Source: Candidatus Saccharimonadota bacterium
Lineage (GTDB): Bacteria > Patescibacteriota > Saccharimonadia > Saccharimonadales > Saccharimonadaceae
Direction: 5' to 3'
Assembly: GCA_017418275.1 (NCBI GenBank)
Contig: JAFONX010000008.1
Location: 1 to 42,188, forward strand
Length of the DNA: 42,188 nt
Under the pieces are notes generated by a model. It saw only the letters and a program-made list of their open reading frames with translations. It was not told the origin of the DNA and did no database searches. The translations under genes and the position numbers were made by a program. Below are positions 9,801-16,851 of the stretch, one piece after another (the first letter of the stretch is position 1; each line of letters begins with the position of its first letter).

Positions 9801-10784
9801 CAAACAATGAGCGTTGAAGGTAATGGTATTACTGCGCTCGGTCTAGTAAAATCGAGCAGGGTCTATTATGGTACGCAGAATAGAATCTTTGGAAGCTGGT
9901 CGGAATACCAGATAATTGCCAGTGGTAGCGATGGGAAGAGTGCCTCGTCTGGTGCGGTTACGGCTTATGGCCTTGATGGCACAGGTGGCACTACTGAAAC
10001 ATTTGCTACGAAAGCTGCCGATACGTCCTCGATATCTGGGAATGGTGAGTATACGTTACTTTTTCCTCAGTCTTTGGGTAATACGAAAGGAGATCCATAT
10101 GCTCCATACGAGGCAAAAATTAATTGGCAGTACTCCGAAAACCTCATAAGCCTCATCAAGAATAAATATGTCAGCTCAAATGGTTCTTGTGTGGATATTA
10201 CGGAAAATAGAAGAGCATTGAGGTGCTTTACTGGCGACCAAAGCTTAGGAAATAGCCAGGTTAGTATTGCGGATATGGATACAATTGTAATTTATAGTAG
10301 CGGAAAGCTGACAATTACTGAAAATCTTTCAATTCCGGACACTTCAAGACAGCTAATTATTATCGCAAAGAGTATTGAAATTGCGAACAACGTTAATGAA
10401 GTAAACGCCTGGTTGATTGTAGATGGCGGAGAGTTTAACACTTGCGCCGGTCATATCATCGACCAACCGAATCATCCGGAAAATCCAAATAGCTATGGTA
10501 ATATGGAGTTATTGCAAGAGTGCTATAATAACCTCAAGATAAACGGTCCGGTAATCTTGAAGACTGGAAAGGCTTCGGGGCATAATATGATTCAGCTACC
10601 GCGTACCTTTGGCGGTGGTTCGAAGCCTGACGGCGACAGCTTTGTTCGTGCGCCAGAAACCTATGTCCAACGTGCAGAAGTCTTTAACTATGATCCGGAA
10701 ATTGTAGAATGGGCGTACAATGAGTCGAGAAAAGAGCCGCAGATTGTGACGACCTATACCGAGTCATTGACACCAAGGCTTTAA
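6828..10784 (+). CDS. Giant adhesin-like surface protein B
   Basis: This is the intact paralogue (1318 aa) of the split protein A. The start at ATG 6828 is set by the GGGAGG three bases upstream and by conservation with module A. The N-terminus is a Sec-type signal. It contains TLCSC, which loosely resembles a lipobox but does not match it well. The long mature part is Ser/Thr/Gly/Asn/Asp-rich. It has the NGGFWRRGYFQYKE and KFTLHEG blocks in the first half, then ADDLRCG, YPADSHN and SVEGNGI. The last ~200 residues (IVIYSSGKLTI, LIIIAKSIEI, AWLIVDGGEF) resemble stacked beta-helix turns. No C-terminal membrane anchor or sorting signal is visible, so it may be held by the pilus tip or by the membrane protein encoded before it. 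The adhesin role is an inference. Confidence 0.78.
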   Translation: MLKIVNSKPSVAILIILGLSAVTLCSCRTVVYGETQEEYASSTRCSEPSVSFNLDTSDVCQSNIGMAYRYSRWVYYTIDKKYLPKGDDGKEYIPPIGISNGDVGIVYGDSTTNSALGGWLTVDPSMSDCIIENGGFWRRGYFQYKEGLFQERSYNGKTFGATQEGIAPIGFTGRSSDNIHKEFDVGWNDSSHSLGEKYPEEFTVNGVKKRFELGRQTLYYGKNTDVWAKMDKTKGMIGDSEAEGLYKKFSGDSKGFDYGDYFLSDYDAGLSGNLYDGGAGNATVLFCYSERSPFNGEVKIGSSNASYAYEKKKHGEAAKYGIENGNGYNNSKAIDLGEVNTQDYTLGFAYIGVTKDDNKKSGKTSYKANITQDGYIKYAYNGKDWVESTREDDGREIKNNFSATKAPKFTLHEGRNTLCIQLRYKENDSDKNYQLLQACASVNLNPATAVVKSDTLGIIQSKDLASGGGNGMYSSHANGKEDDKLTFNSIKVNPGPMDITWKHYLGYKELTGWNASTVKTKYGVVNDGSWRASPAIIKKYQVPAIPGGYNLEEFTAHTGVFPGETREEKRSIYHPIKVRPGTGDSASDSNDYSSVTLNIYADDLRCGLDNAHMYNIGVNHPDDYFWLSMQRGDSNKVTVGSGMASRANLWFNPSDQMRVTQVACFGRQILVDSKDRLNKWTTNPWEINGATLDNHAANTMFRLGGDGHDAIKNTGVFTNKSAANYVGSHGGSSLWASEIGGTSSTPSVRISKGYKLEATSETKQISNLGEDLQLTFYNPGESQSASINAKVPYNYYLDLSFSGSDGSTILDGVTSFKPKVTNEGRDNAQLCAGRESTCSAASIGTSTRTTHAATLIFSVDDSFTYEALKNSFDFAVDGNNTTERGILNSVKSRLGNAINVIDGSYFSYKDSGKKAISTNGYWKLNNPTTVDSRDYPVGTKICGVVAAYPADSHNTGDGRAIDDDAQIAAFNSYGGIFKTKFNISCRTVAKRQTMSVEGNGITALGLVKSSRVYYGTQNRIFGSWSEYQIIASGSDGKSASSGAVTAYGLDGTGGTTETFATKAADTSSISGNGEYTLLFPQSLGNTKGDPYAPYEAKINWQYSENLISLIKNKYVSSNGSCVDITENRRALRCFTGDQSLGNSQVSIADMDTIVIYSSGKLTITENLSIPDTSRQLIIIAKSIEIANNVNEVNAWLIVDGGEFNTCAGHIIDQPNHPENPNSYGNMELLQECYNNLKINGPVILKTGKASGHNMIQLPRTFGGGSKPDGDSFVRAPETYVQRAEVFNYDPEIVEWAYNESRKEPQIVTTYTESLTPRL

Positions 10785-10786
10785 AG

Positions 10787-10816
10787 AAAAATAGAGAGGG
10801 CAACCTCTCTATTTTT
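10787..10816 (+). terminator. Intrinsic terminator of adhesin module B
   Basis: A 13-bp stem AAAAATAGAGAGG (10787-10799) pairs with CCTCTCTATTTTT (10804-10816) around a GCAA loop. Confidence 0.92.
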
Positions 10817-10840
10817 AGTTCAAAATTTGCTTGAGTAGCT

Positions 10841-10868
10841 TTAACATTTTAAAATGCTAATGTATAAT
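10841..10868 (+). promoter_or_regulatory. Promoter of the minor-pilin operon
   Basis: TTAACA (10841-10846), a 16-bp spacer and TATAAT (10863-10868) make a good sigma-70-type promoter. The -10 box ends six bases before the ATG at 10875, which implies a leaderless first gene. Confidence 0.72.
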
Positions 10869-10874
10869 AATAAT

Positions 10875-11777
10875 ATGACGAAAAAGGCGAAGAATAAGCG
10901 CGTCTCAATTTTGAAAGGAATAAATAAATTCGCCGTAGGTTTCACGATTATCGAAACCATGCTTTTTCTTGCAATTGCCGGTCTGATTTTCGCCGGTATC
11001 GTGGCTAGTACGAATGGAGCTATACGTCAGCAACGCTATAAGGATGCTGTCCAGAGTTTTGCAGATGATTTACGTGATCTCTATTCTCTTGCTGAGAATA
11101 CTCAGGTACTAGACTATGGTGGCGGTACGGCAAAATGCGGTAATGAAAGTGCATCTGAAAGTGGTCGCGGGCGTAGTAACTGCTCGGTGTATGGAATTTT
11201 TGCCACAATTTCGTCATTGACTGATGGCGAAAAAAACATGGAAGCGCGTTGGGTGGTCGGTAGAGACCAAGCATTAATAAATGAGACGAGCGGAGATACT
11301 GCGTTTATGGGGAAAGCTGAAGTAAGTACTGAATTTATAGTTGAAGGCGGGGACGGTACTCTTAAGCCGCCTATTACGGCCAAAAGCCGTGATGTTCTAT
11401 GGGGTGCTGACGTGGGTCTTGCCTGCGATACTATTACTAATTCGATTACTAAGTCAAACGTGTGCGATGTGGGTAAGAAGCTATCGAAGAATAATTTTGT
11501 CGTTTTTCTTTTTATCTATCGCTCGCCAATTACGGGTTCTGTTAATACGCTGACGGGTACTTTCGAAAAGAATAAGCATGCTATTGTTAAAGACGGAAGA
11601 AATATATGGGACAATATTGAAACTCTGAGCCATAGTGATGTTAGTCTCTGCGTGACTACTGGCGCCGGTATGGGTGGTAAAAACGGACTACGTATGATTA
11701 CAATTGATGGTAAGGGTAGTAACTCTAATGCGGTCCGTTTAATCGAGGCGGATTCGGACGAGAATAAGTGTAATTAG
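10875..11777 (+). CDS. Minor pilin, FimT/GspH-like
   Basis: This type IV pilin-like protein (300 aa) has a class III prepilin signal. A basic leader is followed by G|FTIIE with Glu at +5 and a hydrophobic helix (MLFLAIAGLIFAGIVAS). The start is placed at ATG 10875 and not at the in-frame ATG at 10854, because the strong -10 box ends six bases upstream of 10875 and the earlier codons lie inside the promoter. By position in a four-pilin operon and by helix sequence it most resembles FimT/FimU/GspH minor pilins. After processing by a prepilin peptidase (not in this window) it would join the pilus or its tip. Confidence 0.85.
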   Translation: MTKKAKNKRVSILKGINKFAVGFTIIETMLFLAIAGLIFAGIVASTNGAIRQQRYKDAVQSFADDLRDLYSLAENTQVLDYGGGTAKCGNESASESGRGRSNCSVYGIFATISSLTDGEKNMEARWVVGRDQALINETSGDTAFMGKAEVSTEFIVEGGDGTLKPPITAKSRDVLWGADVGLACDTITNSITKSNVCDVGKKLSKNNFVVFLFIYRSPITGSVNTLTGTFEKNKHAIVKDGRNIWDNIETLSHSDVSLCVTTGAGMGGKNGLRMITIDGKGSNSNAVRLIEADSDENKCN

Positions 11778-11792
11778 GGTATTTGGTAAGAT

Positions 11793-12623
11793 ATGAAAGC
11801 AAAGAAAACAAAAGTGACACTCTATGGCGATACAATTGTGGAGGCAGTGGTTGCAATTGCAATCTACTCGATTGTTGCTGTGCTGTCTCTTAGCTTGATG
11901 AGCAGTGGCATATCGACTGCACAGCGCAACCTAGAGAGCACTATGAGCCGTGCAGTAATCGATTCCGAATCCGAACTGTTGCGCTATTATTATGAATCTT
12001 ATCTTGCGTCGCAAAGTAATAAAAATGACGATGCTAGATATGCTGCGATATGGAAAAAAATAAAGCCAAAAGACGACAGCACTACAGTCGAACCAAGCGA
12101 ATTGTATTACAATGAACCGGATGGCGAAGAAAATAATACTTGTGACGATTTGATTAATCATGATAAAGCACGGCTAGGGGCTATACAAGGAAGTGGCGCC
12201 ATTAGCATTTATGCTCTTTCGGGTAGAGGTGCACTTTCTACATTTAAGAAAAACATCAACTATTACGGCATTGGAAAGATGAATAATAATACTGCTTATG
12301 AGAGCCTTCAATTTTTTGATCAAATCATTGCCGCGCCATTATATCCACGCCTGACCTATAAAAACATGAGTATTAGCGGTAATACGATAGGAATTGTACC
12401 GAAGGATACTGCTACAGATTTTCTGGGTGGCGCTGGTGGCAAGGCTGATGGCGAAGAATACTATCAGTCTAGAGTGTCTTATCGAGCTGAGGGTGTTTGG
12501 ATTTTTCCAAAAAGAACAGATAAAGGCTACGATTTTTATGTGCGCACATGTTGGAACCCTGTGGGCTCCAACACGCCGTCGACTTTTATGAGTGTTGTGA
12601 GGTTATATGATGCAGGGGTGTAA
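11793..12623 (+). CDS. Minor pilin, GspI/PilV-like
   Basis: This 276-aa protein has a prepilin-type N-terminus. A short Lys-rich leader is followed by G|DTIVE with the conserved Glu at +5 and a hydrophobic helix (AVVAIAIYSIVAVLSLSLM). The residue after the predicted cleavage Gly is Asp where Phe/Met is usual. This could alter processing or mark a specialised tip subunit. The second position in the operon fits GspI/PilV. It lies 15 bases after the first pilin gene and overlaps the next by 17 bases, so all four are likely one transcript. Confidence 0.8.
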   Translation: MKAKKTKVTLYGDTIVEAVVAIAIYSIVAVLSLSLMSSGISTAQRNLESTMSRAVIDSESELLRYYYESYLASQSNKNDDARYAAIWKKIKPKDDSTTVEPSELYYNEPDGEENNTCDDLINHDKARLGAIQGSGAISIYALSGRGALSTFKKNINYYGIGKMNNNTAYESLQFFDQIIAAPLYPRLTYKNMSISGNTIGIVPKDTATDFLGGAGGKADGEEYYQSRVSYRAEGVWIFPKRTDKGYDFYVRTCWNPVGSNTPSTFMSVVRLYDAGV

Positions 12624-13560
12624 TAAAGAAAACTCAAAAAAGAACGGCTTCACGCTGATTGAATTAATGCTTGCAGTTGCCTTCTTAGGCACACTGCTGC
12701 TATCCGTCGCGATGCTTGCGATGCGTCTGATAGATATGTATACTAAGGGCTCGACGATGCGTGCCGTGAATTCTATCGGTGGCGCTATTGTTGACGATAT
12801 GCGCACGAGTATTACGTCTTCTAGTAATTGGACAAACCATATTGAAGACTTTGTGATAAACAGTGAGGGGATAGATAAAGCAAAAGAGGCCGAACGACAA
12901 TATTTCAGGCTTCATTATTATAAGACTGATGAAGTTGAAGGTAAAGAATTTGTGGATTATGGTGCGTTTTGCACAAACTCGTATACCTATGTCTTCAATT
13001 ATCAGGCGGCCATGCTAAGATATCGCGAAGGCGCAACCGATGGTTTTATAAAAATTGGTACGTCTACTAGTCAGCGTCCTTATGGTCTTGCGCGTATCAA
13101 AGATCCTGGTTGTAGTCAGTTTAATCTATTCATGATGAGTAAGGATGAGTTCGAGTCGTATCAAAAATCTTCGTCAACTGGTGGCACGCCTGATTCGTAT
13201 GACGATAGTAAAGTAATGTACGGCGAAAACGACTACTTTGAAGTATCGAACCTTGATAAGGAGGTTACAATTTTACTTGATGGTGGCAAAAGCGACGATA
13301 GTACTGATCTCCAACTCTACGACTTTTCGATTATGTCGGCAACCCAGAGTAATGTCACGGAGCAGGCAATTTACGATATAGCCTTCGTATTAGGTACAAC
13401 GCGTGGCGGTATTAACATTAATAGTACAAACAACTATTGCCAGAAAAATAGTGATGCTATAAAAAATGAAGACTACGCGGAGGCGTATGCTAACAACAGT
13501 GTTAATTATTGTTCGGTGAATCGATTTGAATTTGTGGCAAGACAAACAGGAGGCAAGTAA
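12607..13560 (+). CDS. Minor pilin, GspJ/PilW-like
   Basis: This 317-aa protein has the textbook prepilin motif NG|FTLIELMLAV, with Glu at +5 and a long hydrophobic helix. GAGG four bases before the ATG at 12607 supports that start; the next codon is also ATG. The leader is short and polar, as in prepilins. The large globular part (about 270 aa) and third position in the operon fit PilW/GspJ-class minor pilins. It overlaps the upstream gene by 17 bases, which suggests translational coupling. Confidence 0.88.
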   Translation: MMQGCNKENSKKNGFTLIELMLAVAFLGTLLLSVAMLAMRLIDMYTKGSTMRAVNSIGGAIVDDMRTSITSSSNWTNHIEDFVINSEGIDKAKEAERQYFRLHYYKTDEVEGKEFVDYGAFCTNSYTYVFNYQAAMLRYREGATDGFIKIGTSTSQRPYGLARIKDPGCSQFNLFMMSKDEFESYQKSSSTGGTPDSYDDSKVMYGENDYFEVSNLDKEVTILLDGGKSDDSTDLQLYDFSIMSATQSNVTEQAIYDIAFVLGTTRGGININSTNNYCQKNSDAIKNEDYAEAYANNSVNYCSVNRFEFVARQTGGK

Positions 13561-13575
13561 TTAATGGAGGTAAAA

Positions 13576-14874
13576 ATGTCCAAAGAACAAAAAACTAAAC
13601 AGGGTGTGGCGGCGATATATGTTGTAGTATTTACAACAATGCTTATCGGTATTATTACACTGAGTTTTTTGCGAATTATGCTTTCTGAGTCTGGTCGTAC
13701 CTTGAACGATACATTGTCTGACTCCGCTTACAACTCGGCGCTAGCGGGTGTAGAGGATGCAAAATATATCATTTCGCAATACGAAAAGAAGGCTGCAAGT
13801 GGTGAATCTTCGGGAAGTAATGCATTTATGAGTGCGATTGAGTCTGGCTCTGACGACTGTGATATTATTTCGAAGTCTATGGCTAGTCTTAGGGGCGATC
13901 CTGAGCCGGAGGGGGGTGAGGAGTCGTTTGGTACCGGTGACGCTCGTACCGATCAGGATCAAGCCTACACTTGTGTAAAAATTAGGCTTTCGGGCGATTT
14001 TAAGGGCACACTTTCCGCAAATAATCCAACCCTAGTTGTTCCTTTGAGGCCTAGCGGCAAGGGAGTCCAACAAGCTACATTTGTGGATGGCATTGAAATT
14101 ACTTGGACTATGGAATCGAGTACTACGGGAACTGGCACTGCGGGCTATCCTTTGTCAGAGCTTAGCGGTGATTTTGAGGGTCGCTCGGGTGGTTCTGGTA
14201 GTGTAGGCGGTATCGTGAACAACATGAAGGCGCTAAAAAACGATGCAGAACATAAAGTATTAGGTCAGAAAGGCATTAATCATGATGATGATATCGCAGC
14301 TATGAATGGCATGAGAGTAATGCTCGTGCAGTCGCCTTATGGAGATACTAATCCATACTATTATGCCTCGGTTGGCGACTCAACGAACCGTGGTACCTTA
14401 ATGCTTTTATCTTCGACCAAAACTGGCGTTAATGAAATTGGCTATCATCTCCCCACTGGACATAAAAACCCATTTGTAGAATCTGCGGATAAAACCTTGA
14501 ATGCGCCTTTGTCTGTAAAATGCGAAGATACTTGTAGCGTAAAAATTAAGCTTCCTAGACCAGTCGGTAGCTACGATCGTGATCCGAATAACTTCTTCCT
14601 AGTATTAAATCAGCTCTATTCAGAACCAGCCATCAAGGTGACGGTCAAGATGCTCGATGAGAAAGGGGAAAATATTGATTTCTTCAATGTTCAGCCGATT
14701 ATCGATTCAACCGGTCGTTCTGGTGACCTCTTCCGCCGTGTCGAAGCGCGTGTTGGCACGGATAACGGCGCATCACTCCTTCCGACTGCAGAACTCAGCT
14801 CGAACAGCACAATCGATAAGAGCTTCTATGTGACAAAGAACTGCATTAGCGGCACTACGCAATGTAATCATTAA
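13576..14874 (+). CDS. PilX/GspK-like pilus assembly protein
   Basis: This is the last gene of the pilin operon (432 aa). The N-terminus (KQGVAAIYVVVFTTMLIGIITLSFLRIMLSE region) matches PilX/GspK-type proteins, whose first helix lacks the strict FTLIE motif. A downstream SAYNSALAGVEDAKY region resembles the AF.AAE.A segment of PilX. The start is set at ATG 13576 because GGAGGT ends five bases before it; the ATG at 13564 lies inside that site. Family knowledge places such proteins at the pilus tip with PilV/PilW/FimU and the PilY1 adhesin. Here the two giant adhesins encoded upstream may take the PilY1 place. Confidence 0.78.
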   Translation: MSKEQKTKQGVAAIYVVVFTTMLIGIITLSFLRIMLSESGRTLNDTLSDSAYNSALAGVEDAKYIISQYEKKAASGESSGSNAFMSAIESGSDDCDIISKSMASLRGDPEPEGGEESFGTGDARTDQDQAYTCVKIRLSGDFKGTLSANNPTLVVPLRPSGKGVQQATFVDGIEITWTMESSTTGTGTAGYPLSELSGDFEGRSGGSGSVGGIVNNMKALKNDAEHKVLGQKGINHDDDIAAMNGMRVMLVQSPYGDTNPYYYASVGDSTNRGTLMLLSSTKTGVNEIGYHLPTGHKNPFVESADKTLNAPLSVKCEDTCSVKIKLPRPVGSYDRDPNNFFLVLNQLYSEPAIKVTVKMLDEKGENIDFFNVQPIIDSTGRSGDLFRRVEARVGTDNGASLLPTAELSSNSTIDKSFYVTKNCISGTTQCNH

Positions 14875-14880
14875 TAACAA

Positions 14881-14911
14881 AAAAAGAGATTGCCAAACGC
14901 AGTCTCTTTTT
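14881..14911 (+). terminator. Terminator of the minor-pilin operon
   Basis: Stem AAAAAGAGATTGC (14881-14893) pairs with GCAGTCTCTTTTT (14899-14911), with one G-T wobble. Confidence 0.9.
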
Positions 14912-14931
14912 TGTGTTCTAAATGTCTAATA

Positions 14932-14954
14932 TAAAAATTCCCCAAAATGGGGGA
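14932..14954 (-). terminator. Terminator of tRNA-Leu
   Basis: On the minus strand TCCCC, a CATTTT loop and GGGGA are followed by ATTTTTAT, just past the 3' end of the tRNA. Confidence 0.75.
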
Positions 14955-14967
14955 GGAATATCTTTTG

Positions 14968-15054
14968 TGGTCCCCGAGGCAGGACTTGAACCTGTACGCC
15001 ATTGCTGGCACTAGCACCTGAAGCTAGCGCGTCTGCCAATTCCGCCACTCGGGG
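14968..15054 (-). tRNA. tRNA-Leu (anticodon CAG)
   Basis: The 87-nt class II tRNA with encoded CCA has a 7-bp acceptor CCCCGAG/CTCGGGG. The D arm (GGAATTGGCAGAC) is Leu-like, the anticodon loop is TTCAGGT, and a long variable arm (TGCCAGCAATGGCG) is present. The T loop is TTCAAGT. The outermost T-stem pair is A-C. Confidence 0.95.
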
Positions 15055-15062
15055 ATATTCTT

Positions 15063-15071
15063 ATTATAACA
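15063..15071 (-). promoter_or_regulatory. Extended -10 promoter of tRNA-Leu
   Basis: The minus strand reads TGtTATAAT, ending eight bases before the tRNA 5' end. Confidence 0.75.
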
Positions 15072-15142
15072 GATAAGCCCAAAATCGTAAGCTGGCATCA
15101 ATGAGTGAATGGCTTTCTCTGTCGAGCTTGCGCGTCTGCCCG

Positions 15143-15151
15143 TGCTATAAT
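15143..15151 (+). promoter_or_regulatory. Extended -10 promoter of rnhA
   Basis: TGcTATAAT at 15143-15151 lies seven bases before the ATG at 15159. No ribosome site is present, which fits a leaderless transcript and decides the start. Confidence 0.8.
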
Positions 15152-15158
15152 AAAAGAT

Positions 15159-15617
15159 ATGAAACACTTCTATACGGACGGCTCGGCAATTCCTAATCCC
15201 GGTGATGGCGGTTTCGCAGTAATTCTTGATGATAGACCAGTAGCGCTTGGCAGCGAGAAAAATTCCACCAACATTCGTATGGAAGCGCAGGCGCTTATAG
15301 CTGCTTTTAACCTTTCTGAACCCGGTGATGTTATTACTACGGATAGCGAATTCTGGATTAATGTTGTTACAAAGTGGGCTCCGGGTTGGGAGCGTAATGG
15401 CTGGACGAAGAAGAATGGCGAAATAAAGAACCTCGACCTTGTTCAGGCTCTCTATATAGCATTTAAGGCTCATCCGGATACTAAGCTCGAATGGACGCGT
15501 GGTCATGTTGGCACGAAGGGAAATGAGCTAGCCGACGAATGGGCTAATAAGGCTCGTGCTGGTGCAAAGATTATTAATGGCGAAGTAATTGTGGGCGGTG
15601 AGCCCGTAAAATTCTAG
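15159..15617 (+). CDS. rnhA: Ribonuclease HI
   Basis: This enzyme degrades the RNA strand of RNA-DNA hybrids. All catalytic residues of the family are visible in the 153-aa product: Asp7 (YTDGS), Glu42 (RMEAQAL), Asp62 (TTDSE), His116 and Asp126 (RGHVGTKGNELAD). These correspond to E. coli D10, E48, D70, H124 and D134. An in-frame ATG at 15105 would add 18 residues, but the consensus promoter lies between it and the family's normal start, so 15159 is chosen. It appears cotranscribed with the CYTH gene 7 bases downstream. Confidence 0.95.
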   Translation: MKHFYTDGSAIPNPGDGGFAVILDDRPVALGSEKNSTNIRMEAQALIAAFNLSEPGDVITTDSEFWINVVTKWAPGWERNGWTKKNGEIKNLDLVQALYIAFKAHPDTKLEWTRGHVGTKGNELADEWANKARAGAKIINGEVIVGGEPVKF

Positions 15618-15624
15618 GGGTAAA

Positions 15625-16245
15625 ATGAGAAAAGTTATTGTTAAAACAAAATTACATAATCGACAAAACCTCCTAATGGTTTTAAATGAAATCGGTTTTA
15701 ATTTTGAGCCATCCTATTGGCAAAACGATCGTATTTTTGTGCCAAAGAATTATAATCGCGAACATGCTAGCCCGCGTCTTTCTCTCCGTACCGTGGTTCG
15801 TCGTGACGGCAAGACGATTTACGCACTTGTGATGCGTCAGCATTTTGCCAAAGATGGTATAGATATTATTAATCGTACCGTAGTTGAGGATTATGCAGAG
15901 GCCGCGCATATTATCTATAGTCTCGGATATACTCTTCGCACAGATATCAGTCGTCGTCGTGAAGAGCTTCAGATGGGAGAATCGGTAAAGCTTTACATTG
16001 ATAACATTGATGGCCTTGACGGTTATTATCTCAAGATTGAAAGCGTCCTAAGCGAAAAAGAAGACCCAGTTGCAGCTCGCCAGGATTTAATTGATACCTT
16101 CGGCGTGCTCGAACTACGGGGTGCAAGGCCAATAGAATTAACCTATGGCGAGTTACTAGAAACAGGCGCTCATGATGTCGAAGATATTCCCACGCCTGAA
16201 GACGAAGCGCGTGCAGAAATTGAGCGCATCGAAAACAGCCAATAA
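15625..16245 (+). CDS. CYTH-domain protein (CyaB-like) with a degenerate ExExK motif
   Basis: The 206-aa protein resembles the CYTH superfamily of triphosphate-binding tunnel enzymes (class IV adenylate cyclase CyaB, thiamine triphosphatase). The second half carries the RRR-EEL, VKLYIDNIDGLDGYYLKIE and LTYGELLE signatures typical of CyaB-type proteins. The N-terminal ExExK metal/phosphate motif appears as KVIVK, with both Glu lost and Lys kept. Catalysis as in CyaB is therefore doubtful, and a binding role is possible. It lies 7 bases after rnhA in the same transcript. The substrate cannot be told from sequence. Confidence 0.7.
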   Translation: MRKVIVKTKLHNRQNLLMVLNEIGFNFEPSYWQNDRIFVPKNYNREHASPRLSLRTVVRRDGKTIYALVMRQHFAKDGIDIINRTVVEDYAEAAHIIYSLGYTLRTDISRRREELQMGESVKLYIDNIDGLDGYYLKIESVLSEKEDPVAARQDLIDTFGVLELRGARPIELTYGELLETGAHDVEDIPTPEDEARAEIERIENSQ

Positions 16246-16263
16246 ATTCGCAACAACAAAAAC

Positions 16264-16285
16264 CGCCCCGAAGGGCGATTTTTTT
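16264..16285. terminator. Bidirectional terminator between the CYTH gene and rpsT
   Basis: CGCCC (16264-16268) pairs with GGGCG (16273-16277) around a CGAA loop. T-rich tracts follow on both strands, and it serves the two convergent genes. Confidence 0.85.
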
Positions 16286-16289
16286 AAAA

Positions 16290-16688
16290 CTATTCAGCTT
16301 TTTTAGTGCTTGTTTTCTTGGCTGCTGGCTTTTTAGTAGTTGCAGCTTTCTTTGTAGTCGTAGTTTTCTTTACTGGAGCTTTTGCTGCAGTGGTTTTCTT
16401 AGCGGTTGTAGTCTTCTTTGTAGCAGCTTTTTTAGCTGGCTTAGCACCGCTGAGGCTCTTTGCAAGCTTAGCAATCTTAGCTTTGCGGCGGCTAGCGGTA
16501 TTCTTCTTGATAAGACCTTTCTTGAAAGCCTTGTCGTATGCAGACTGAGCGGCAGAAACGTTCTCGGCAGTAGGGTTCTTAAGAACAGCCTTACGTGCGT
16601 TGTTGATTTCTTTCTTGATCGCTTCGTTTTTAGACTTGCGCTTGATAGCCTGGCGCGCAGCCTTCTTCGCAGATTTGATAATCGGCAT
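16290..16688 (-). CDS. rpsT: Ribosomal protein S20 with a Lys/Ala/Thr-rich C-terminal extension
   Basis: This is a small-subunit protein that binds 16S rRNA. The first ~85 residues match S20 (MPIIKSAKKAARQA, then NEAIKKEINNARKAV and the AYDKAFKKGLIKKNTASRRKAKIAK block). The usual protein is 85-90 aa; this one is 132. The extra ~47 residues are repeats of the type AAKKTTTAKK, histone H1-like, and were probably added by repeat expansion. AAAGGA lies ten bases before the ATG. The promoter at 16732-16760 is conventional. Confidence 0.95.
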   Translation of the reverse strand: MPIIKSAKKAARQAIKRKSKNEAIKKEINNARKAVLKNPTAENVSAAQSAYDKAFKKGLIKKNTASRRKAKIAKLAKSLSGAKPAKKAATKKTTTAKKTTAAKAPVKKTTTTKKAATTKKPAAKKTSTKKAE

Positions 16689-16731
16689 TAAAATCTATTC
16701 CTTTAAATATTAGTTATACAATTAATTCCAT

Positions 16732-16760
16732 ATTATACGCTATAACTCCGGAAATGTAAA
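16732..16760 (-). promoter_or_regulatory. Sigma-70-type promoter of rpsT
   Basis: On the minus strand TTTACA (16755-16760), a 17-bp spacer and TATAAT (16732-16737) precede a leader of about 40 nt with a ribosome site. Confidence 0.75.
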
Positions 16761-16797
16761 GAGATGTACAGATGTAGCAATTCGTTGTTGCGAAATA

Positions 16798-16827
16798 TTT
16801 ACACTTATGCTAATCTGAGAATATAAC
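16798..16827 (+). promoter_or_regulatory. Promoter of the DHH-like gene
   Basis: TTTACA (16798-16803), an 18-bp spacer and TATAAC (16822-16827) give a leader of about 18 nt before the ATG at 16852. An alternative TGcTAATCT overlaps the spacer. Confidence 0.5.
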
Positions 16828-16851
16828 AGGTCAAAATAAAAAGAGAAAACA

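Noticed and set aside
10854-10874. Upstream ATG of the first pilin gene
   Set aside because: The codons overlap the TATAAT box; the ATG at 10875 is better placed and gives a normal prepilin leader.
16306-16548. 80-codon + strand frame that looks like a very hydrophobic membrane peptide
   Set aside because: It is the reverse complement of the Lys-rich S20 tail; Lys codons read backwards give Phe/Val/Leu.
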